Source: an uncultured Methylococcaceae bacterium | Lineage (GTDB): Bacteria; Pseudomonadota; Gammaproteobacteria; Methylococcales; Methylomonadaceae | Assembly: GCA_913056195.1 (NCBI GenBank) | Contig: CAJXMF010000003.1 | Span: forward strand, 35,406-99,405 | DNA: 64,000 nt | Direction of reading: 5' to 3' | Shown: positions 17,100-29,247 of the stretch, one piece after another | How the letters are laid out: every line of letters begins with the position of its first letter | How positions within the stretch are numbered: the stretch's first letter is position 1 | Made by a program: the position numbers and the translations under genes | The notes under the pieces: model-generated | What the model saw: only the letters and a program-made list of their open reading frames with translations | Database searches by the model: none | Told to the model about the DNA's origin: nothing

Positions 17100-20000
17100 A
17101 TGACCCGTTCTGATCTTTTAAAACAACAATTATCTCAACGTATTTTGTTTCTTGATGGCGCCATGGGCACCATGATTCAAAGTTATAAACTGGAAGAACG
17201 TGATTATCGGGGCAGCCGCTTTGCCCATTGGCCATCTGATTTAAAAGGCAACAATGACCTGTTATCGCTGACTCAGCCTGACATCATCAAGTCCATACAT
17301 CGCGCCTATCTTGATGTCGGCTCCGATATTGTTGAAACCAATTCTTTCAATGCAACCGCTATCGCCATGGCCGATTACGGCATGGAAGATCTGGCTTATG
17401 AAATCAATTATGAATCAGCGCGTTTAGCACGCGAAGCCTGTGATGATGTCACCCAATTGACACCTGATAAACCCCGTTTTGTTGCCGGTGTACTCGGCCC
17501 GACCAACCGCACGGCCTCGATGTCGCCGGATGTCAATGATCCCGGTTTCAGGAATATCAGCTTTGATGATCTGGTTACAGCCTATACCGAATCGGTACGC
17601 GGCCTGATTGATGGTGGAGCCGATATTGTTTTAATCGAAACGATATTTGATACCCTGAATGCCAAAGCGGCGATTTTTGCTGTCGAACAACACTTTGAAA
17701 AAATCGGTTTCAAATTACCCATCATGATTTCCGGCACCATCACCGATGCCTCGGGCCGAACTTTGTCAGGACAAACCGCTGCGGCATTTTTTAATTCCTT
17801 GCGCCATGCCGACCCGATTTCTATCGGCTTTAACTGCGCGCTGGGTGCCAAAGAGCTGCGCCAATATATCGAAGAGCTGGCTCATATTGCCGATACTTTT
17901 GTCTCCGCCCACCCAAACGCCGGTCTTCCGAATGAATTTGGCGAATATGATGAATCGCCGGATGATATGGCAAAAGAACTGGAAGATTGGGCTAAAAGCG
18001 GCTACCTGAATATCATTGGCGGCTGTTGCGGCACCTCACCCGATCATATTAAAGCCATTATTGAGGCGGTCAAAAAACATCCACCACGTAAAATCCCTGA
18101 TATTCAGAAACAGTGTCGTCTATCAGGTCTGGAACCATTGAACATCGGCCCCGACAGTTTGTTTGTCAACGTTGGCGAACGTACCAATGTCACAGGTTCT
18201 GCCCGTTTCAAACGCCTCATTGTCGAAGAAGATTATGACACCGCGCTTGATGTTGCCAGGGAACAGGTTGAAAACGGCGCACAAATCATCGACATCAATA
18301 TGGATGAAGGCATGCTGGATTCCAAACAGGCGATGGTACGTTTTCTGAACCTGGTCGCCGCCGAACCGGATATCGCCAAGGTACCGGTGATGCTGGACTC
18401 CTCAAAATGGGAGATTCTCGAAGCCGGCCTGAAATGTATTCAAGGTAAAGGGGTGGTCAACTCGATTTCGATTAAAGAAGGCGAGGAAAACTTTATTCAA
18501 CAGGCCAAACTGGTGCGGCGTTATGGTGCGGCCGTGATTGTGATGGCCTTCGACGAGCAAGGCCAGGCGGACACTTACCAACGTAAAGTCGAAATCTGTA
18601 GCCGCGCCTATAAAATATTGACTGAACAAGTCGGCTTTCCCGCGGAAGATATTATCTTTGACCCCAATATCTTTGCCATTGCCACTGGTATTGAAGAACA
18701 TAACAATTATGGCGTTGACTTTATTGAAGCCACGCGCACCATTAAACAAACCCTGCCCTACGCACTGATTTCCGGCGGTGTGTCCAATGTTTCGTTCTCG
18801 TTCCGGGGCAATACACCGGTTCGGGAAGCCATCCATGCCGTCTTCCTCTATCACGCCATTCAGGCCGGTATGGATATGGGCATTGTCAACGCCAGCCAAC
18901 TGGCGATTTACGAAGATATTCCCGAAGAATTACGCAATGCGGTTGAAGATGTGGTCTTGAACCGCTCACCAGAAGCCACCGAACGCTTACTGGACATTGC
19001 CGAGAAATACCGCGGCGACGGCAGTGTCGCCAATAAATCTGAAGATTTGGAATGGCGTAGCTGGCCGGTGAAAAAACGTCTGGAACACGCCTTGGTCAAA
19101 GGGATTGCTGATTTTATTGAAGAAGACACCGAAGAAGCACGCCAAATCTCAGACAAAGCCTTGCATGTGATCGAAGGCCCATTGATGGACGGCATGAATG
19201 TCGTCGGCGACTTATTTGGCGCCGGTAAAATGTTTTTACCTCAGGTCGTCAAATCGGCACGCGTCATGAAAAAAGCCGTCGCGCATTTAATGCCTTACAT
19301 GGAAGCTGAAAAAGAGGACAAAAGCGAGCCTAATGGCAAAGTATTGATGGCCACCGTCAAGGGCGATGTTCATGATATCGGTAAAAACATCGTGGGCGTT
19401 GTGCTGCAATGTAATAATTATGATGTCGTCGATCTTGGCGTCATGGTGCCCGCCGAAACCATTCTCAAAACAGCGCGTGAGGAGAAGGTCGATATTATCG
19501 GCCTCAGTGGTCTTATCACCCCCTCTTTAGATGAAATGATGCATGTCGCCAAAGAAATGGAACGACAAGACTTCGATATTCCTTTGCTGATTGGTGGCGC
19601 GACCACATCGCGCGCCCATACGGCAGTCAAAATAGAACCCCATTACCACGCGCCTACGGTTTATGTCGTCGATGCCTCCCGTTGTGTCAATGTTGTCAAT
19701 TCCTTGCTCAGTGATGAACTTAGCCCGGATTATGTGGCTAAAATTCGACAAGAATATGCCCAGGTTCGAGAACGCCATAAAGGACGTAAGGCGAAAAACA
19801 AGCAACTTTCACTGCAACAGGCACGCGAAAACCGCTTTCGCCACCGCGATGACCATCAACCCGTAAAACCGGCATTTCTAGGCACTAAGGTCATCGATAA
19901 TTTTGACCTTAAACAACTCGTCCCCTATATCGACTGGACACCTTTTTTTCAGACCTGGGAATTATCCGGCAAGTATCCGGCGATTCTTGATGACGAACTG

Positions 20001-20774
20001 GTTGGTGAAGAAGCGAAAAAACTGTTTAAAGACGCTAAACAAATGCTGGAAAAAATTGTCACTGAAGGTTGGCTGAAAGGCCGTGCCGTGATTGGTTTTT
20101 TCCCGGCCAACAGTCAGGGTGATGACATTATCCTGTATCGCGATGATGATCGTCATGAAACATTGGAAATACTGCATCATCTACGCCAACAAAACATGAA
20201 AGCGCCAGGCAAGCCAAATTATTGTCTGTCTGACTTTATCGCCCCCGTTGAAAGCGGTAAAAAAGATTATCTGGGGGCCTTTGCAGTCACCACCGGCATC
20301 GGCATTGAAGACAAATTGGCTGAATTTGAACGCGATCATGATGATTACAACAGCATCATGCTCAAAGCCCTGGCTGACCGGCTGGCAGAGGCCTTTGCCG
20401 AATACCTGCATCAGCAGGTACGCAAAACGCATTGGGGATATGCAGAAGATGAGCGACTGGATAATGACGATTTAATTGCCGAAAACTATCAGGGCATTCG
20501 ACCGGCGCCCGGTTATCCGGCCTGCCCCGATCACACCGAGAAAGAAAAGCTGTTTGAACTGCTTAACGTTACCAAAAACACGGGCATTGAACTGACCGAA
20601 AGCTTTGCCATGATGCCGGCCTCCGCCGTGAGTGGCTGGTATTTTGCCCATCCGGAATCCCAGTATTTCAATGTCGGTAAAATCGACCGTGATCAGCTAA
20701 AAGATTATGCACATCGCAAAGACATGATTGAAGACGTTGCTGAACGTTGGTTATCCGCCCATTTATTTCACTGA
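17100..20774 (+). CDS. metH: Cobalamin-dependent methionine synthase MetH
   Basis: MetH transfers a methyl group from methyltetrahydrofolate to homocysteine through cobalamin. The 1224-residue product has the complete four-module layout. The homocysteine domain (about 1-330) has zinc Cys residues in FNCALGA and [11 protein letters not shown]. The pterin-binding domain (about 350-610) has [11 protein letters not shown]. The cap and B12 domain (about 650-890) has the lower-axial His in [13 protein letters not shown] and [12 protein letters not shown]. The SAM-binding reactivation domain (about 900-1224) has [16 protein letters not shown] looked for a cobalamin or SAM riboswitch in the 160 bp upstream and could not support one. 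Confidence 0.98.
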   Translation: MTRSDLLKQQLSQRILFLDGAMGTMIQSYKLEERDYRGSRFAHWPSDLKGNNDLLSLTQPDIIKSIHRAYLDVGSDIVETNSFNATAIAMADYGMEDLAYEINYESARLAREACDDVTQLTPDKPRFVAGVLGPTNRTASMSPDVNDPGFRNISFDDLVTAYTESVRGLIDGGADIVLIETIFDTLNAKAAIFAVEQHFEKIGFKLPIMISGTITDASGRTLSGQTAAAFFNSLRHADPISIGFNCALGAKELRQYIEELAHIADTFVSAHPNAGLPNEFGEYDESPDDMAKELEDWAKSGYLNIIGGCCGTSPDHIKAIIEAVKKHPPRKIPDIQKQCRLSGLEPLNIGPDSLFVNVGERTNVTGSARFKRLIVEEDYDTALDVAREQVENGAQIIDINMDEGMLDSKQAMVRFLNLVAAEPDIAKVPVMLDSSKWEILEAGLKCIQGKGVVNSISIKEGEENFIQQAKLVRRYGAAVIVMAFDEQGQADTYQRKVEICSRAYKILTEQVGFPAEDIIFDPNIFAIATGIEEHNNYGVDFIEATRTIKQTLPYALISGGVSNVSFSFRGNTPVREAIHAVFLYHAIQAGMDMGIVNASQLAIYEDIPEELRNAVEDVVLNRSPEATERLLDIAEKYRGDGSVANKSEDLEWRSWPVKKRLEHALVKGIADFIEEDTEEARQISDKALHVIEGPLMDGMNVVGDLFGAGKMFLPQVVKSARVMKKAVAHLMPYMEAEKEDKSEPNGKVLMATVKGDVHDIGKNIVGVVLQCNNYDVVDLGVMVPAETILKTAREEKVDIIGLSGLITPSLDEMMHVAKEMERQDFDIPLLIGGATTSRAHTAVKIEPHYHAPTVYVVDASRCVNVVNSLLSDELSPDYVAKIRQEYAQVRERHKGRKAKNKQLSLQQARENRFRHRDDHQPVKPAFLGTKVIDNFDLKQLVPYIDWTPFFQTWELSGKYPAILDDELVGEEAKKLFKDAKQMLEKIVTEGWLKGRAVIGFFPANSQGDDIILYRDDDRHETLEILHHLRQQNMKAPGKPNYCLSDFIAPVESGKKDYLGAFAVTTGIGIEDKLAEFERDHDDYNSIMLKALADRLAEAFAEYLHQQVRKTHWGYAEDERLDNDDLIAENYQGIRPAPGYPACPDHTEKEKLFELLNVTKNTGIELTESFAMMPASAVSGWYFAHPESQYFNVGKIDRDQLKDYAHRKDMIEDVAERWLSAHLFH

Positions 20775-20776
20775 TT

Positions 20777-21286
20777 ATGAATAAACTGGAACAGATACTC
20801 GAAAAACTCATGTACGCCAGCCGCTGGCTGTTAGGCCCGGTTTTTATTGGGCTTAGCCTGGTTTTATTGATGCTGACCATTAAATTCTTTCAGGAAATCA
20901 TTCATTTTATTCCCTATTTATTGACCATGTCGGAATCGGATCTGATTTTGAAAATCCTGACCCTGGTTGACCTGACGCTGGTCGGCAGTCTGACCGTTAT
21001 CGTCATGTTCAGCGGTTATGAAAACTTCGTTTCACAGCTCGACATCGGTCAAAAAACAGAGAAACTGGATTGGCTTGGCACCCATGATTACGGCTCGCTC
21101 AAACTGAAAGTCGCCTCATCCATCGTCGCTATTTCATCCATCCATTTATTAAAGATATTCATGAATGTGCAGGACACCGATAACGACAAAATACAATGGT
21201 ATGTCATAACGCATATCACGTTGGTCGTTTCCGCCTTGTTAATGGCGATTATGGACAAAATAAGTCGACACCAAAGCCACAAATGA
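20777..21286 (+). CDS. UPF0114 (YqhA-like) membrane protein
   Basis: The 169-residue protein starts at the ATG two bases after the metH stop; the track start at 20747 runs inside metH. It carries [26 protein letters not shown] at the N-terminus, the signature of the UPF0114/YqhA family. There are three or four hydrophobic spans, and the conserved [13 protein letters not shown] stretch lies in the middle. The family's function is not established. The tight spacing suggests cotranscription with metH. Confidence 0.9.
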   Translation: MNKLEQILEKLMYASRWLLGPVFIGLSLVLLMLTIKFFQEIIHFIPYLLTMSESDLILKILTLVDLTLVGSLTVIVMFSGYENFVSQLDIGQKTEKLDWLGTHDYGSLKLKVASSIVAISSIHLLKIFMNVQDTDNDKIQWYVITHITLVVSALLMAIMDKISRHQSHK

Positions 21287-21522
21287 ACAGGTATTATTTA
21301 TTTTCCACCGCTGGCTGCCACCTGTGTGAACAGGCTGAACAGCTATTGCAAACATTGCCAGAACCTGTAACCTATTCGATTAAAGACATCGCCGATAATG
21401 ATGAATGGGTAAGCCGTTATGGCATCCGTATTCCGGTTCTGCATCACAAAACCAGCGCTGATGAATTAAACTGGCCTTTTGACGCGGATGCGCTGCAACA
21501 CTTTATTCAACACCATGCCTGA
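21283..21522 (+). CDS. Glutaredoxin-like (DUF836) thiol-disulfide protein
   Basis: The 79-residue product starts at the ATG at 21283, which overlaps the stop of the UPF0114 gene (ATGA). The track start at 21196 lies inside that gene. It has a thioredoxin-fold N-terminus, [19 protein letters not shown], with the redox-active CHLC motif. The GIRIPVLHH segment carries the cis-proline expected of glutaredoxins. Small proteins of this kind are annotated glutaredoxin family or DUF836. Its substrate is unknown. Confidence 0.88.
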   Translation: MNRYYLFSTAGCHLCEQAEQLLQTLPEPVTYSIKDIADNDEWVSRYGIRIPVLHHKTSADELNWPFDADALQHFIQHHA

Positions 21523-21632
21523 CGTTATCATAGCTTATCGTCGCATTCACTAAAAGTCATTGAAATATCAAATAGATATTGTAATACTAACAGTCGGTAT
21601 AAATATGATGCTGTACTAGCCCTCTAAATCTC

Positions 21633-23156
21633 ATGACACTAATTCGCGAACACGATTTTATTCAAAGCATTGCCGATGCGCTGCAATTTATTTCCTACTA
21701 TCACCCTAAGGACTTTATTCAGGCCATGCACCAGACCTACCAGCGCGAACAAAACCCCGCGGCTAAAGACGCCATTGCCCAGATTCTGATTAACTCGCGC
21801 CTCTGCGCCGAAGGCCATCGCCCGATCTGCCAGGACACCGGCATCGTCAATGTATTTTTAACCCTCGGTATGTCCGTGCAATGGGATACCCAACGCAGCA
21901 TTGAGGCTATGGTCAATGAGGCTGTGCACAGAGCTTACACCCATCCCGACAATATTCTCAGAGCCTCGGTGCTGGCCGACCCGGCGGGCAAACGCCAAAA
22001 TACCGGTGATAACACACCTGCCATTACGCATATGACACTGGTGCCGGGCAACACCGTCAGCGTCAATGTTGCCGCCAAAGGCGGGGGCTCCGAAGCGAAA
22101 AGTAAATTTATCATGCTCAACCCGTCCGACAGCATTGTTGACTGGGTGCTGAAAACAGTCCCCAGCATGGGCGCGGGCTGGTGTCCGCCAGGAATTTTAG
22201 GCATCGGTATCGGCGGCACTGCCGAAAAAGCCATGCTGATGGCGAAACAAGCCTGCATGGAAAACATCGATATCCAGGACCTGATTGCACGCGGCCCCAG
22301 CAACACCACTGAAGCCTTGCGCCTGGAGTTATACGAAAAAGTCAATGCGCTTGGTATCGGCGCACAGGGTCTGGGCGGCTTGACAACGGTTCTGGATGTC
22401 AAAATTCACGATTACCCGTGTCACGCCGCCAATAAACCGGTGGCGATGATTCCTAATTGTGCGGCGACCCGACACGCCCATTTTACACTGGACGGCTCAG
22501 GCCCTGCCGAATTAAACCCTCCTGGGCTTGATGACTGGCCTGAAATCAGTCAGTACGGTTCAACCAGGGCAAGACACGTCAATCTGGATAGACTGAGCAA
22601 ACAAGATGTGCAAGACTGGAAACCCGGCGAATCCCTACTATTAAGCGGCACCTTGCTAACCGCCCGGGATGCCGCGCATAAACGACTGGTTGACATGCTT
22701 GAACGCGGTGAAGCTTTACCTGTCGATCTCAACAACAAGTTTATCTATTACGTTGGCCCGGTTGATCCGGTCGGCGATGAAGTGGTCGGCCCTGCCGGCC
22801 CGACCACCGCGACGCGAATGGATAAATTTACGCCCATCATGCTGGAAAAAACCGGCTTGATCGGCATGATTGGTAAAGCCGAACGTGGCCCTGAAGCCAT
22901 TGCGGCTATCAAACAACACCATGCCGTATCCCTAATCGCTATCGGCGGCGCGGCTTATCTGGTATCAAAAGCAATCCGCAAGGCCAAAATTGTCGCCTTT
23001 GCCGATTTAGGCATGGAAGCCATACACGAATTTACCGTCGAAAATATGCCGGTGACTGTCGCCGTTGATAGCCATGGCGTCTCCATCCATGCGCAAGCGC
23101 CTAAACTGTGGCAAGCAAAAATCGGAAAAATACCTGTTACCCTGGAGTCCCGTTAA
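21633..23156 (+). CDS. fumA: Fumarate hydratase, class I (iron-sulfur)
   Basis: This enzyme interconverts fumarate and malate in the TCA cycle using a labile [4Fe-4S] cluster. The 507-residue product has the fused alpha-beta layout of class I fumarases. The N-terminal part has [15 protein letters not shown], with a cluster Cys, and [14 protein letters not shown]. The C-terminal part (about 330 on) has [18 protein letters not shown] and [24 protein letters not shown]. Other cluster Cys candidates are in [11 protein letters not shown] and IPNCAATRH. It ends in a one-base overlap with the next gene (TAATG). Confidence 0.96.
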   Translation: MTLIREHDFIQSIADALQFISYYHPKDFIQAMHQTYQREQNPAAKDAIAQILINSRLCAEGHRPICQDTGIVNVFLTLGMSVQWDTQRSIEAMVNEAVHRAYTHPDNILRASVLADPAGKRQNTGDNTPAITHMTLVPGNTVSVNVAAKGGGSEAKSKFIMLNPSDSIVDWVLKTVPSMGAGWCPPGILGIGIGGTAEKAMLMAKQACMENIDIQDLIARGPSNTTEALRLELYEKVNALGIGAQGLGGLTTVLDVKIHDYPCHAANKPVAMIPNCAATRHAHFTLDGSGPAELNPPGLDDWPEISQYGSTRARHVNLDRLSKQDVQDWKPGESLLLSGTLLTARDAAHKRLVDMLERGEALPVDLNNKFIYYVGPVDPVGDEVVGPAGPTTATRMDKFTPIMLEKTGLIGMIGKAERGPEAIAAIKQHHAVSLIAIGGAAYLVSKAIRKAKIVAFADLGMEAIHEFTVENMPVTVAVDSHGVSIHAQAPKLWQAKIGKIPVTLESR

Positions 23157-24535
23157 TGGAAAAACTCAGCTGTTTCAAAGCCTACGACATACGCGGCCAA
23201 TTAGGCTCTGAACTTAATGAAGACATTGCCTATCGCATTGGCCGCGCAACCGGTCAATACCTGAATGCCCAACGAATGGCAGTTGGCGGTGATATACGCC
23301 TTAGCTCAGAAGCCTTAAAACAAGCTGTCGCCAACGGCTTGATGGATGCCGGTAGCGATGTCATCGACATTGGCATGACCGGCACCGAAGAAATTTATTT
23401 TGCCGCTCAACATCTGGATGTCGATGGCGCGATCGAAATTACCGCCAGCCACAATCCAATGGATTATAACGGTATGAAACTGGTTCGAAAAAATGCACGC
23501 CCGATCAGTGGCGATACCGGGCTTCATGACATCCAGAAGCTTGCCGAATCGCAAAATTTCGAGGCGACAAGCACTCCGGGGACATTATCCAGGCAATCGA
23601 TTCTGCAACCTTATATCGCGCATTTGATGGGCTATATCAATCCGGACACTATTAGCCCCTTAAAATTAGTCGTTAATGCCGGCAATGGCGCGGCAGGCCA
23701 TGTTATCGATGCCTTGGAAGAAATCTTCCAGCAACAACGGCTCCCGATCGAATTTATAAAAGTACATCATCAACCTGATGGCAGCTTCCCGCATGGCATC
23801 CCTAATCCACTGCTGCCCGAATGCCGCCAGGATACCACCGATGCCGTCATCAAACACCAGGCCGATATGGGCATTGCCTGGGATGGTGATTTTGATCGGT
23901 GTTTTTTATTTGATGAAAAGGGCCAGTTCATCGAAGGCTACTATATTGTAGGGCTGCTGGCCGAAGCCTTTCTGAAAAAATATCCGGGCAGTAAAATCAT
24001 CCATGACCCGCGTCTCACCTGGAATACCATTGAATGCGTAAAAGCAAGTGGCGGTATTCCTGTTCAATCAAAAACAGGCCATGCCTTCATCAAAGAAAGA
24101 ATGCGCAAGGAAGATGCTATTTATGGTGGCGAGATGAGCGCGCATCATTATTTTCGTGGTTTTGCCTACTGCGATAGCGGTATGATTCCTTGGTTATTAG
24201 TTGCCGAATTATTGTCGGTAAAAAAACAACCCTTATCCGAACTTGTCGAACAACGCATACAGGCGTTTCCATCCTCTGGTGAAATCAACTCCAGACTGGA
24301 AAATCCCAGCGCAGCTATCGCCAGAGTCAGACACGCTTTTGAAAAAGACGCGCTTAACACGGATGAAACGGATGGCATCAGCCTGGAATTTGAGCAATGG
24401 CGCTTTAATTTGCGTTCATCGAATACCGAGCCTGTGGTTAGATTAAACATCGAATCCCGAGCCAATCCCGCGTTAATGCAACAAAAAACCCAGGAAATTC
24501 TGGATTTATTGCGTCAAGAATCCTGGAAAAAATGA
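23156..24535 (+). CDS. manB: Phosphomannomutase (ManB/CpsG type)
   Basis: The enzyme interconverts mannose-6-phosphate and mannose-1-phosphate for GDP-mannose and polysaccharide synthesis. From the ATG at 23156 (overlapping the fumarase stop) it is 459 residues. The phosphoserine loop reads [14 protein letters not shown]. The metal site is [12 protein letters not shown], the DGDFDR variant typical of ManB/CpsG, and the sugar-binding loop is [10 protein letters not shown]. The C-terminal phosphate-binding motif LRSSNTEP is present. The track start at 23108 adds residues from inside fumarase. Confidence 0.95.
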   Translation: MEKLSCFKAYDIRGQLGSELNEDIAYRIGRATGQYLNAQRMAVGGDIRLSSEALKQAVANGLMDAGSDVIDIGMTGTEEIYFAAQHLDVDGAIEITASHNPMDYNGMKLVRKNARPISGDTGLHDIQKLAESQNFEATSTPGTLSRQSILQPYIAHLMGYINPDTISPLKLVVNAGNGAAGHVIDALEEIFQQQRLPIEFIKVHHQPDGSFPHGIPNPLLPECRQDTTDAVIKHQADMGIAWDGDFDRCFLFDEKGQFIEGYYIVGLLAEAFLKKYPGSKIIHDPRLTWNTIECVKASGGIPVQSKTGHAFIKERMRKEDAIYGGEMSAHHYFRGFAYCDSGMIPWLLVAELLSVKKQPLSELVEQRIQAFPSSGEINSRLENPSAAIARVRHAFEKDALNTDETDGISLEFEQWRFNLRSSNTEPVVRLNIESRANPALMQQKTQEILDLLRQESWKK

Positions 24536-24557
24536 GTCAAAATGCACGTCTTAAGCA

Positions 24558-24950
24558 TTATTTTTTATCGGATTCCATAATAATCGCGGCATAACAATTC
24601 ATTATACTTTCTGTATAATTTGCATGGGCTGCTGCCAGGGCTTTTGGTGAACCAAAGGCCTGACGCAATCCTTCGAGTGTTTTCTTCGGGTCTTTGCTTT
24701 TATGCAAACTCAACATTTTCGTATAATTTTGATATGCGGTCATCCGCGCAGGATCGAAAGGAAACAACCCCGGCATTTTTTTTGTCGATAAATCCACGAC
24801 ACAATCGGTTATATGTTGGGGATCAATTTTGTAATCAGCAACATCTTTTTCTGATTTCATTTGCTCTAAAACAGCTTCTTCATAGTGCTGCTTATCCGAA
24901 CAACCCGCCAAAAAACTTGCAAAACCTAACACTAATAAAATTCTTTTCAT
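24558..24950 (-). CDS. Small predicted lipoprotein, unknown
   Basis: The 130-residue product has a lipoprotein signal peptide, MKRILLVLGFASFLAGCSDK, with lipobox LAGC, so it is probably anchored in the outer or inner membrane. The mature part is polar and helical, with two further Cys residues (TDCVV and MNCYA) that could form a disulfide in the periplasm. A ribosome site is weak (GAAGAAA). It is convergent with the phosphomannomutase gene. I do not recognise a family. Confidence 0.78.
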   Translation of the reverse strand: MKRILLVLGFASFLAGCSDKQHYEEAVLEQMKSEKDVADYKIDPQHITDCVVDLSTKKMPGLFPFDPARMTAYQNYTKMLSLHKSKDPKKTLEGLRQAFGSPKALAAAHANYTESIMNCYAAIIMESDKK

Positions 24951-25020
24951 ATTTTCTTCATTTAAACATCAACAACCTGGTATTTAACACAATACCCACC
25001 AATATCCATTACCAAAAACA

Positions 25021-25776
25021 TCACTTCATCTGGCTAATTTCCTGCATGGCCTGCTTTATCCAGGCCGCCGCCTCTTCATTGATTTCCTTAGCCTTTTTAC
25101 CTTTAACCGAAATTATTGGTCCAATTTTAACCTTAATGGTTCCGGGATATTTTAAAAAACTGTTTCTCGGCCAAAATTCACCGGCATTATGAGCAATGGG
25201 CAAAACGGGATAGCCCGATTTTTGCGCTAGCATTGCGCCGCCGGCATTAAATTTTTTATTTTCCCCCGGTGCTGCCCGCGTCCCCTCCGGAAATACAACG
25301 ACAAACAACCCTTCTTGCAATCGCTGTGTACCCTGCTCAATCAACATTTTCAATGCTTCACGTTGATTTTTCCTGTCTATGGCAATCGGCTTTAATGTCG
25401 CCAGCGCCCACCCCCCTATCGGAATCCAGGTTAGCGATTTTTTTAATAAAGCCGTCTGACGTGGCAAGAAAAGTCTGAGCGCAACAGTTTCCCAAGCTGA
25501 TTGATGCTTACACAACACCACACAAGGTTGATCCTGGGGAATATTCTCCATACCCTCAACACTATAGCTCAACCCGCAGGTGATCTTCAAAACCGCTAAC
25601 AACCATTTAACCCAAAGCGTTGCCAAGGCATAGCGAGCCTCAAAAGGCAGGATAACACACAGTAAAATTACCGGTCCAAATATCACAGTCGAAATAATGA
25701 TGTACAAAAAGAACAACGTTGAGCCAATATATATGCGTAAACTATTCTTTTTTGATTCCTGAGTCTGTCGTTTCAT
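25021..25776 (-). CDS. plsC: 1-acyl-sn-glycerol-3-phosphate acyltransferase (PlsC family)
   Basis: This enzyme adds the second acyl chain to lysophosphatidate in membrane lipid synthesis. The 251-residue product has an N-terminal membrane anchor (IYIGSTLFFLYIIISTVIFG). It has the acyltransferase motif I as CKHQSAWETVAL (HX4E in place of HX4D, common in this subgroup), and motif III VVFPEGTRAAPGE. A proline-containing motif IV (YPVLPIAHNAG) is present. It lies downstream of glyS on the same strand with a 51-bp gap. Confidence 0.92.
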   Translation of the reverse strand: MKRQTQESKKNSLRIYIGSTLFFLYIIISTVIFGPVILLCVILPFEARYALATLWVKWLLAVLKITCGLSYSVEGMENIPQDQPCVVLCKHQSAWETVALRLFLPRQTALLKKSLTWIPIGGWALATLKPIAIDRKNQREALKMLIEQGTQRLQEGLFVVVFPEGTRAAPGENKKFNAGGAMLAQKSGYPVLPIAHNAGEFWPRNSFLKYPGTIKVKIGPIISVKGKKAKEINEEAAAWIKQAMQEISQMK

Positions 25777-25827
25777 GCTCTATCTACTTCCAAACTAAAT
25801 ACAGCCAATGTTTTATCACGTCTAAGC

Positions 25828-27894
25828 CTAAGCCTGTAATTTTGAAATATCGGCTATTTTTAAAAAATACCGGGACAATTGTTGCAACAATGCCAAACGA
25901 CTTTTACGCAACGCTTCATCATCGGTATTCACCATCACATGGTCAAAAAATGTATCTACCGGCTCTTTTAATTGTGCTAACCGCGTTAATGCCGCCGTAT
26001 AATCTTTATTATTCAACATCGGTTCGACGACATCCCATGTTTGTTGCGAAACCTCAAGTAAGCGCTTCTCTTCAGGCTGCTGCAAGCCCACAACGTCATC
26101 AGGAATAGCGTCTTTGGCTTTTTTCAAAATATTATTGATACGTTTATTCGCTGCCGCCAAACTTTCCGCTTCAGGCATCTTACGCAAAACTTGAACCGCC
26201 TTAAGTCGCTGCATGAAATCGCAAGGGTAATTCGGCTTAACTGCCATGACCGATTCAAATTCGTCAATACTAAAACCGCGATCCAGACAATAGCCTTTAA
26301 GGCGATCATAGATGAAGTCAATAACACTTTTCCTGACGTCTAACTTATCAAAATCATGTTTAAATTGAGCTAACGCCACATCGACCAAATCAGTGACATC
26401 CAGTGCGAGGTCACCTTCAATGATGATTCGTAAAATCCCCAGCGCCGCACGCCTCAACGCATAAGGATCTTTATCCCCCGTTGGTATCAAACCCGCACTA
26501 AAAATACCGCATAAGGTATCTATTTTTTCGGCTAAGGCCAGAATTTTGCTTGTTTGCCGTATTGGAATCGGTGCTCCGGCGTGTTTCGGATAATATTGCT
26601 CCTCCAGAGCCCAGGCAACGTCTTCATGTTCGCCGTCAACCCGTGCATAATAGCGACCCATGATGCCTTGCAAGCTCGCAAATTCGCCCACCATTTCAGT
26701 CAATAAGTCTGTTTTGCAAAGCTCTGCCGCGCGTTTTGCCAAGCCAATATCCGCATGTAATTGTGTCGCAATATGCTCTGCAAGATAAATGACGCGGTCA
26801 GTTTTGTCCGCCAAGGTTCCTAATTTTTGCTGAAACACGATATTTTGCAATCGTGGTAACCTATCTGCCAATTTTTGACGCGTATCCTGTTTCCAGAAAA
26901 ATTCAGCATCGGCCAAACGCGGCAAAATAACTCGTTCATTGCCTTGCTTAATGGACTCCGGGTGGCGGCTTTCAATATTACTAAAGGTAATAAAATACGG
27001 TAATAAAGCATCCTGCTCATTTTTAACCGGAAAATATTTCTGATTACTCTGCATGGTAGTAATCAATACTTCCTTCGGCAAATTCAAAAAATCCGCATTA
27101 AATTCACCCAGTACAGGTACAGGCCACTCGTTTATTGCCGCAATCTCATCCAGAAGCGATTCTTCTACCAATGCCTCGCCGTTTACGGTACTCGCAGCTT
27201 CATTGGCTTTTGATCGAATAATTTCCTTGCGCGCTTCCATATCGACCAGAACTTTTCCTTGCTCGTCCAATACTGTTTTGTACATAGCGGGCGCGTCAAT
27301 TTTTATCCACTTCAAGGCATGAAATCGATGTCCAACCGTTTCTTGTCCAGTCTTAATTCCTAATATTTCCGTCTCTATGAGGGTATTGCCATAAATCAAC
27401 ACAATCCAGTGTACAGGGCGAACAAATTCAACTGTGCCACTGCCCCAGCGCATCTTCTTCGCTATCGGCAACATATTGATACTTTGCTGAATTATTTCCG
27501 GCATGATCTCGGGTGTCTTCCGTCCTTGAATATGCTGGCTATAAACCAGCCATTCGCCTTTTTCAGTTTTTAAGCGGCCTAATTCATCTATTTCAACGCC
27601 GCAGCTTGCCGCAAATCCCAATGCGGCTTTTGTCGGCTTACCGTCTTTATCGACGGCGGCTTTAACAGCCGGCCCACGCCGTTCAACCGTTTGATCCGGT
27701 TGCGCAGATTCCAATGCTCTGATAATGACGGCCAAGCGTCTTGGGGTTGCAAATTTTTCAATACCCTCAAATTTTAGCTGATTTTTATTTAATCCCTCTT
27801 CAATATTTTCCGCCAATGCGTCCTGTAAGCGTCTTAAGGTTTTTGGCGGCAGTTCTTCGCAACCTATTTCAAATAATAAATCCTGCGTTTTCAT
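25828..27894 (-). CDS. glyS: Glycyl-tRNA synthetase beta subunit
   Basis: GlyS pairs with GlyQ to charge tRNA-Gly; the beta chain binds the tRNA. The 688-residue product starts [20 protein letters not shown], the classic beta-subunit N-terminus. It carries [11 protein letters not shown] and the HD-like central region [24 protein letters not shown]. The C-terminal anticodon-binding part includes [22 protein letters not shown]. The start overlaps the glyQ stop by four bases (ATGA), so expression is coupled. Confidence 0.97.
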   Translation of the reverse strand: MKTQDLLFEIGCEELPPKTLRRLQDALAENIEEGLNKNQLKFEGIEKFATPRRLAVIIRALESAQPDQTVERRGPAVKAAVDKDGKPTKAALGFAASCGVEIDELGRLKTEKGEWLVYSQHIQGRKTPEIMPEIIQQSINMLPIAKKMRWGSGTVEFVRPVHWIVLIYGNTLIETEILGIKTGQETVGHRFHALKWIKIDAPAMYKTVLDEQGKVLVDMEARKEIIRSKANEAASTVNGEALVEESLLDEIAAINEWPVPVLGEFNADFLNLPKEVLITTMQSNQKYFPVKNEQDALLPYFITFSNIESRHPESIKQGNERVILPRLADAEFFWKQDTRQKLADRLPRLQNIVFQQKLGTLADKTDRVIYLAEHIATQLHADIGLAKRAAELCKTDLLTEMVGEFASLQGIMGRYYARVDGEHEDVAWALEEQYYPKHAGAPIPIRQTSKILALAEKIDTLCGIFSAGLIPTGDKDPYALRRAALGILRIIIEGDLALDVTDLVDVALAQFKHDFDKLDVRKSVIDFIYDRLKGYCLDRGFSIDEFESVMAVKPNYPCDFMQRLKAVQVLRKMPEAESLAAANKRINNILKKAKDAIPDDVVGLQQPEEKRLLEVSQQTWDVVEPMLNNKDYTAALTRLAQLKEPVDTFFDHVMVNTDDEALRKSRLALLQQLSRYFLKIADISKLQA

Positions 27895-28820
27895 TTTGCC
27901 TCCTGTCCTTGTGTTTGCAACATGGGAAATCCGAGTGCTTCCCGGCTCTGATAATAGGTTTCGGCAACCGATTTGGCCATATTCCTGACACGCAAAATAT
28001 AACGCTGCCGCTCTGTTACCGAGATGGCATGACGCGCATCAAGCAAATTAAATGTGTGTGAAGCCTTTAACACCATTTCATAAGCCGGCAAAGCCAGATT
28101 TTTTTCAATTAATTTTTCGCACTCTTGCTCGTATGTATCAAAACATTCAAATAAAAATGGCACATTCGCATGTTCAAAATTAAAACCCGACATTTCCACT
28201 TCGTTTTGATGATACACATCACCATACGTCACATGCCCTTGTGGCCCTTTTGCCCATGTTAAATCAAACACACTTTCAACGCCCTGGATATACATTGCGA
28301 TGCGTTCCAATCCGTAGGTTAACTCTCCCGTTACCGGCCGACACTCCAACCCACCAACTTGTTGAAAATAGGTAAATTGCGACACTTCCATGCCGTTTAA
28401 CCAGACTTCCCAACCCAGCCCCCAGGCACCCAGCGTTGGTGACTCCCAATTGTCCTCCACAAAACGCGCATCATGCTCTAATAAATCCAGGCCCAGATAA
28501 CGTAGTGAACCTAAATATAATTCCTGAATGTCCAAAGGAGACGGCTTCAGGATGACCTGAAACTGATAATAATGTTGCAGGCGCATTGGATTTTCACCAT
28601 AGCGTCCGTCGGTTGGCCGCCTTGATGGCTGTACATATGCTGTATTCCATGGCTCAGGACCAATGGCTCTTAAAAATGTTGCAGGATGAAAGGTACCTGC
28701 ACCCACTTCTTGATCCAATGGTTGCAACAATACACAACCTTTTTCTGCCCAATATTCCTGTAATGCAAGAATTAGCCCTTGAAATGTAGATAAATCGTGT
28801 TTTGTTTTTTCCACGGCCAT
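27891..28820 (-). CDS. glyQ: Glycyl-tRNA synthetase alpha subunit
   Basis: GlyQ holds the catalytic site of the heterotetrameric alpha2beta2 glycyl-tRNA synthetase. The 309-residue product has the hallmark [47 protein letters not shown] region and [19 protein letters not shown]. Later motifs include [25 protein letters not shown]. The length fits the family. It is the first gene of the glyQS pair, and its promoter should lie in the 428-bp region to the right. Confidence 0.97.
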   Translation of the reverse strand: MAVEKTKHDLSTFQGLILALQEYWAEKGCVLLQPLDQEVGAGTFHPATFLRAIGPEPWNTAYVQPSRRPTDGRYGENPMRLQHYYQFQVILKPSPLDIQELYLGSLRYLGLDLLEHDARFVEDNWESPTLGAWGLGWEVWLNGMEVSQFTYFQQVGGLECRPVTGELTYGLERIAMYIQGVESVFDLTWAKGPQGHVTYGDVYHQNEVEMSGFNFEHANVPFLFECFDTYEQECEKLIEKNLALPAYEMVLKASHTFNLLDARHAISVTERQRYILRVRNMAKSVAETYYQSREALGFPMLQTQGQEAK

Positions 28821-29044
28821 CTTCCGTATTTAATCAAAGCCCCTTATTTTAAAGCATATTCCCCTAAACTTCTGCTATTTTGCTGCTGTTCTTAGTGCAA
28901 ATTGATTTTAACTTCGAATTAACACTGATGGACACGGATTTTTTCTTTTTTCCCTAAGTTCGGTGGTATCACATACTTTTACAGTTTCGGCAAAGCTTTC
29001 TTATGGCAGGCCAAACGATTTGAAGCAGAGCTTCTAAACCAGGC

Positions 29045-29067
29045 GTTCCCAAACTCCGTTTGGGAAC
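29045..29067. repeat. REP-like perfect palindrome
   Basis: GTTCCCAAAC, TCC, GTTTGGGAAC is a perfect 10-bp inverted repeat with a three-base loop. It is 17 bp to the left of the 154-bp repeat. It has the look of a dispersed REP-like intergenic palindrome. No second copy was found by eye in this window. Confidence 0.6.
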
Positions 29068-29084
29068 GAGATCATTCTTTTTTT

Positions 29085-29238
29085 GTAACTACTCAGCGAG
29101 TTTGGGGCTGAAGGCATAGGCTATTGATTTATAAGGACGCGTAAATACGTCCCTGTAAGCTCTGCTGCAACGTCCTGTTGCAGAAGCCTGATAAATCAAG
29201 AGCCTATGCCCACAGAAGAATTTACGCTGAGTAGTTAC
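29085..29238. repeat. 154-bp structured repeat, copy 1
   Basis: This copy matches 41245-41398 over the full 154 bases with only two differences that I can see. The ends are a perfect 14-bp inverted repeat (GTAACTACTCAGCG and CGCTGAGTAGTTAC). A 20-bp inner inverted repeat (GGCATAGGCTATTGATTTAT and its partner) has one mismatch. The centre holds GGACG/CGTCC and CTGCAAC/GTTGCAG hairpins. No ORF is present. It lies nine bases beyond the stop of the minus-strand ACP-like gene. Confidence 0.9.
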
Positions 29239-29247
29239 TTATTTTTA

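Larger units (their letters stand above)
28821..29247. other. 427-bp intergenic region holding two repeat elements
   Basis: Besides the glyQ upstream region, this stretch holds a perfect 10-bp palindrome (29045-29067) and one copy of the 154-bp structured repeat (29085-29238), described separately. No ORF, tRNA or small RNA gene is evident in the remainder. The segment around 28920-28940 (taacactgatggacacgga) looks like a fragment of dispersed intergenic sequence, but only one copy is in this window. Confidence 0.6.
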
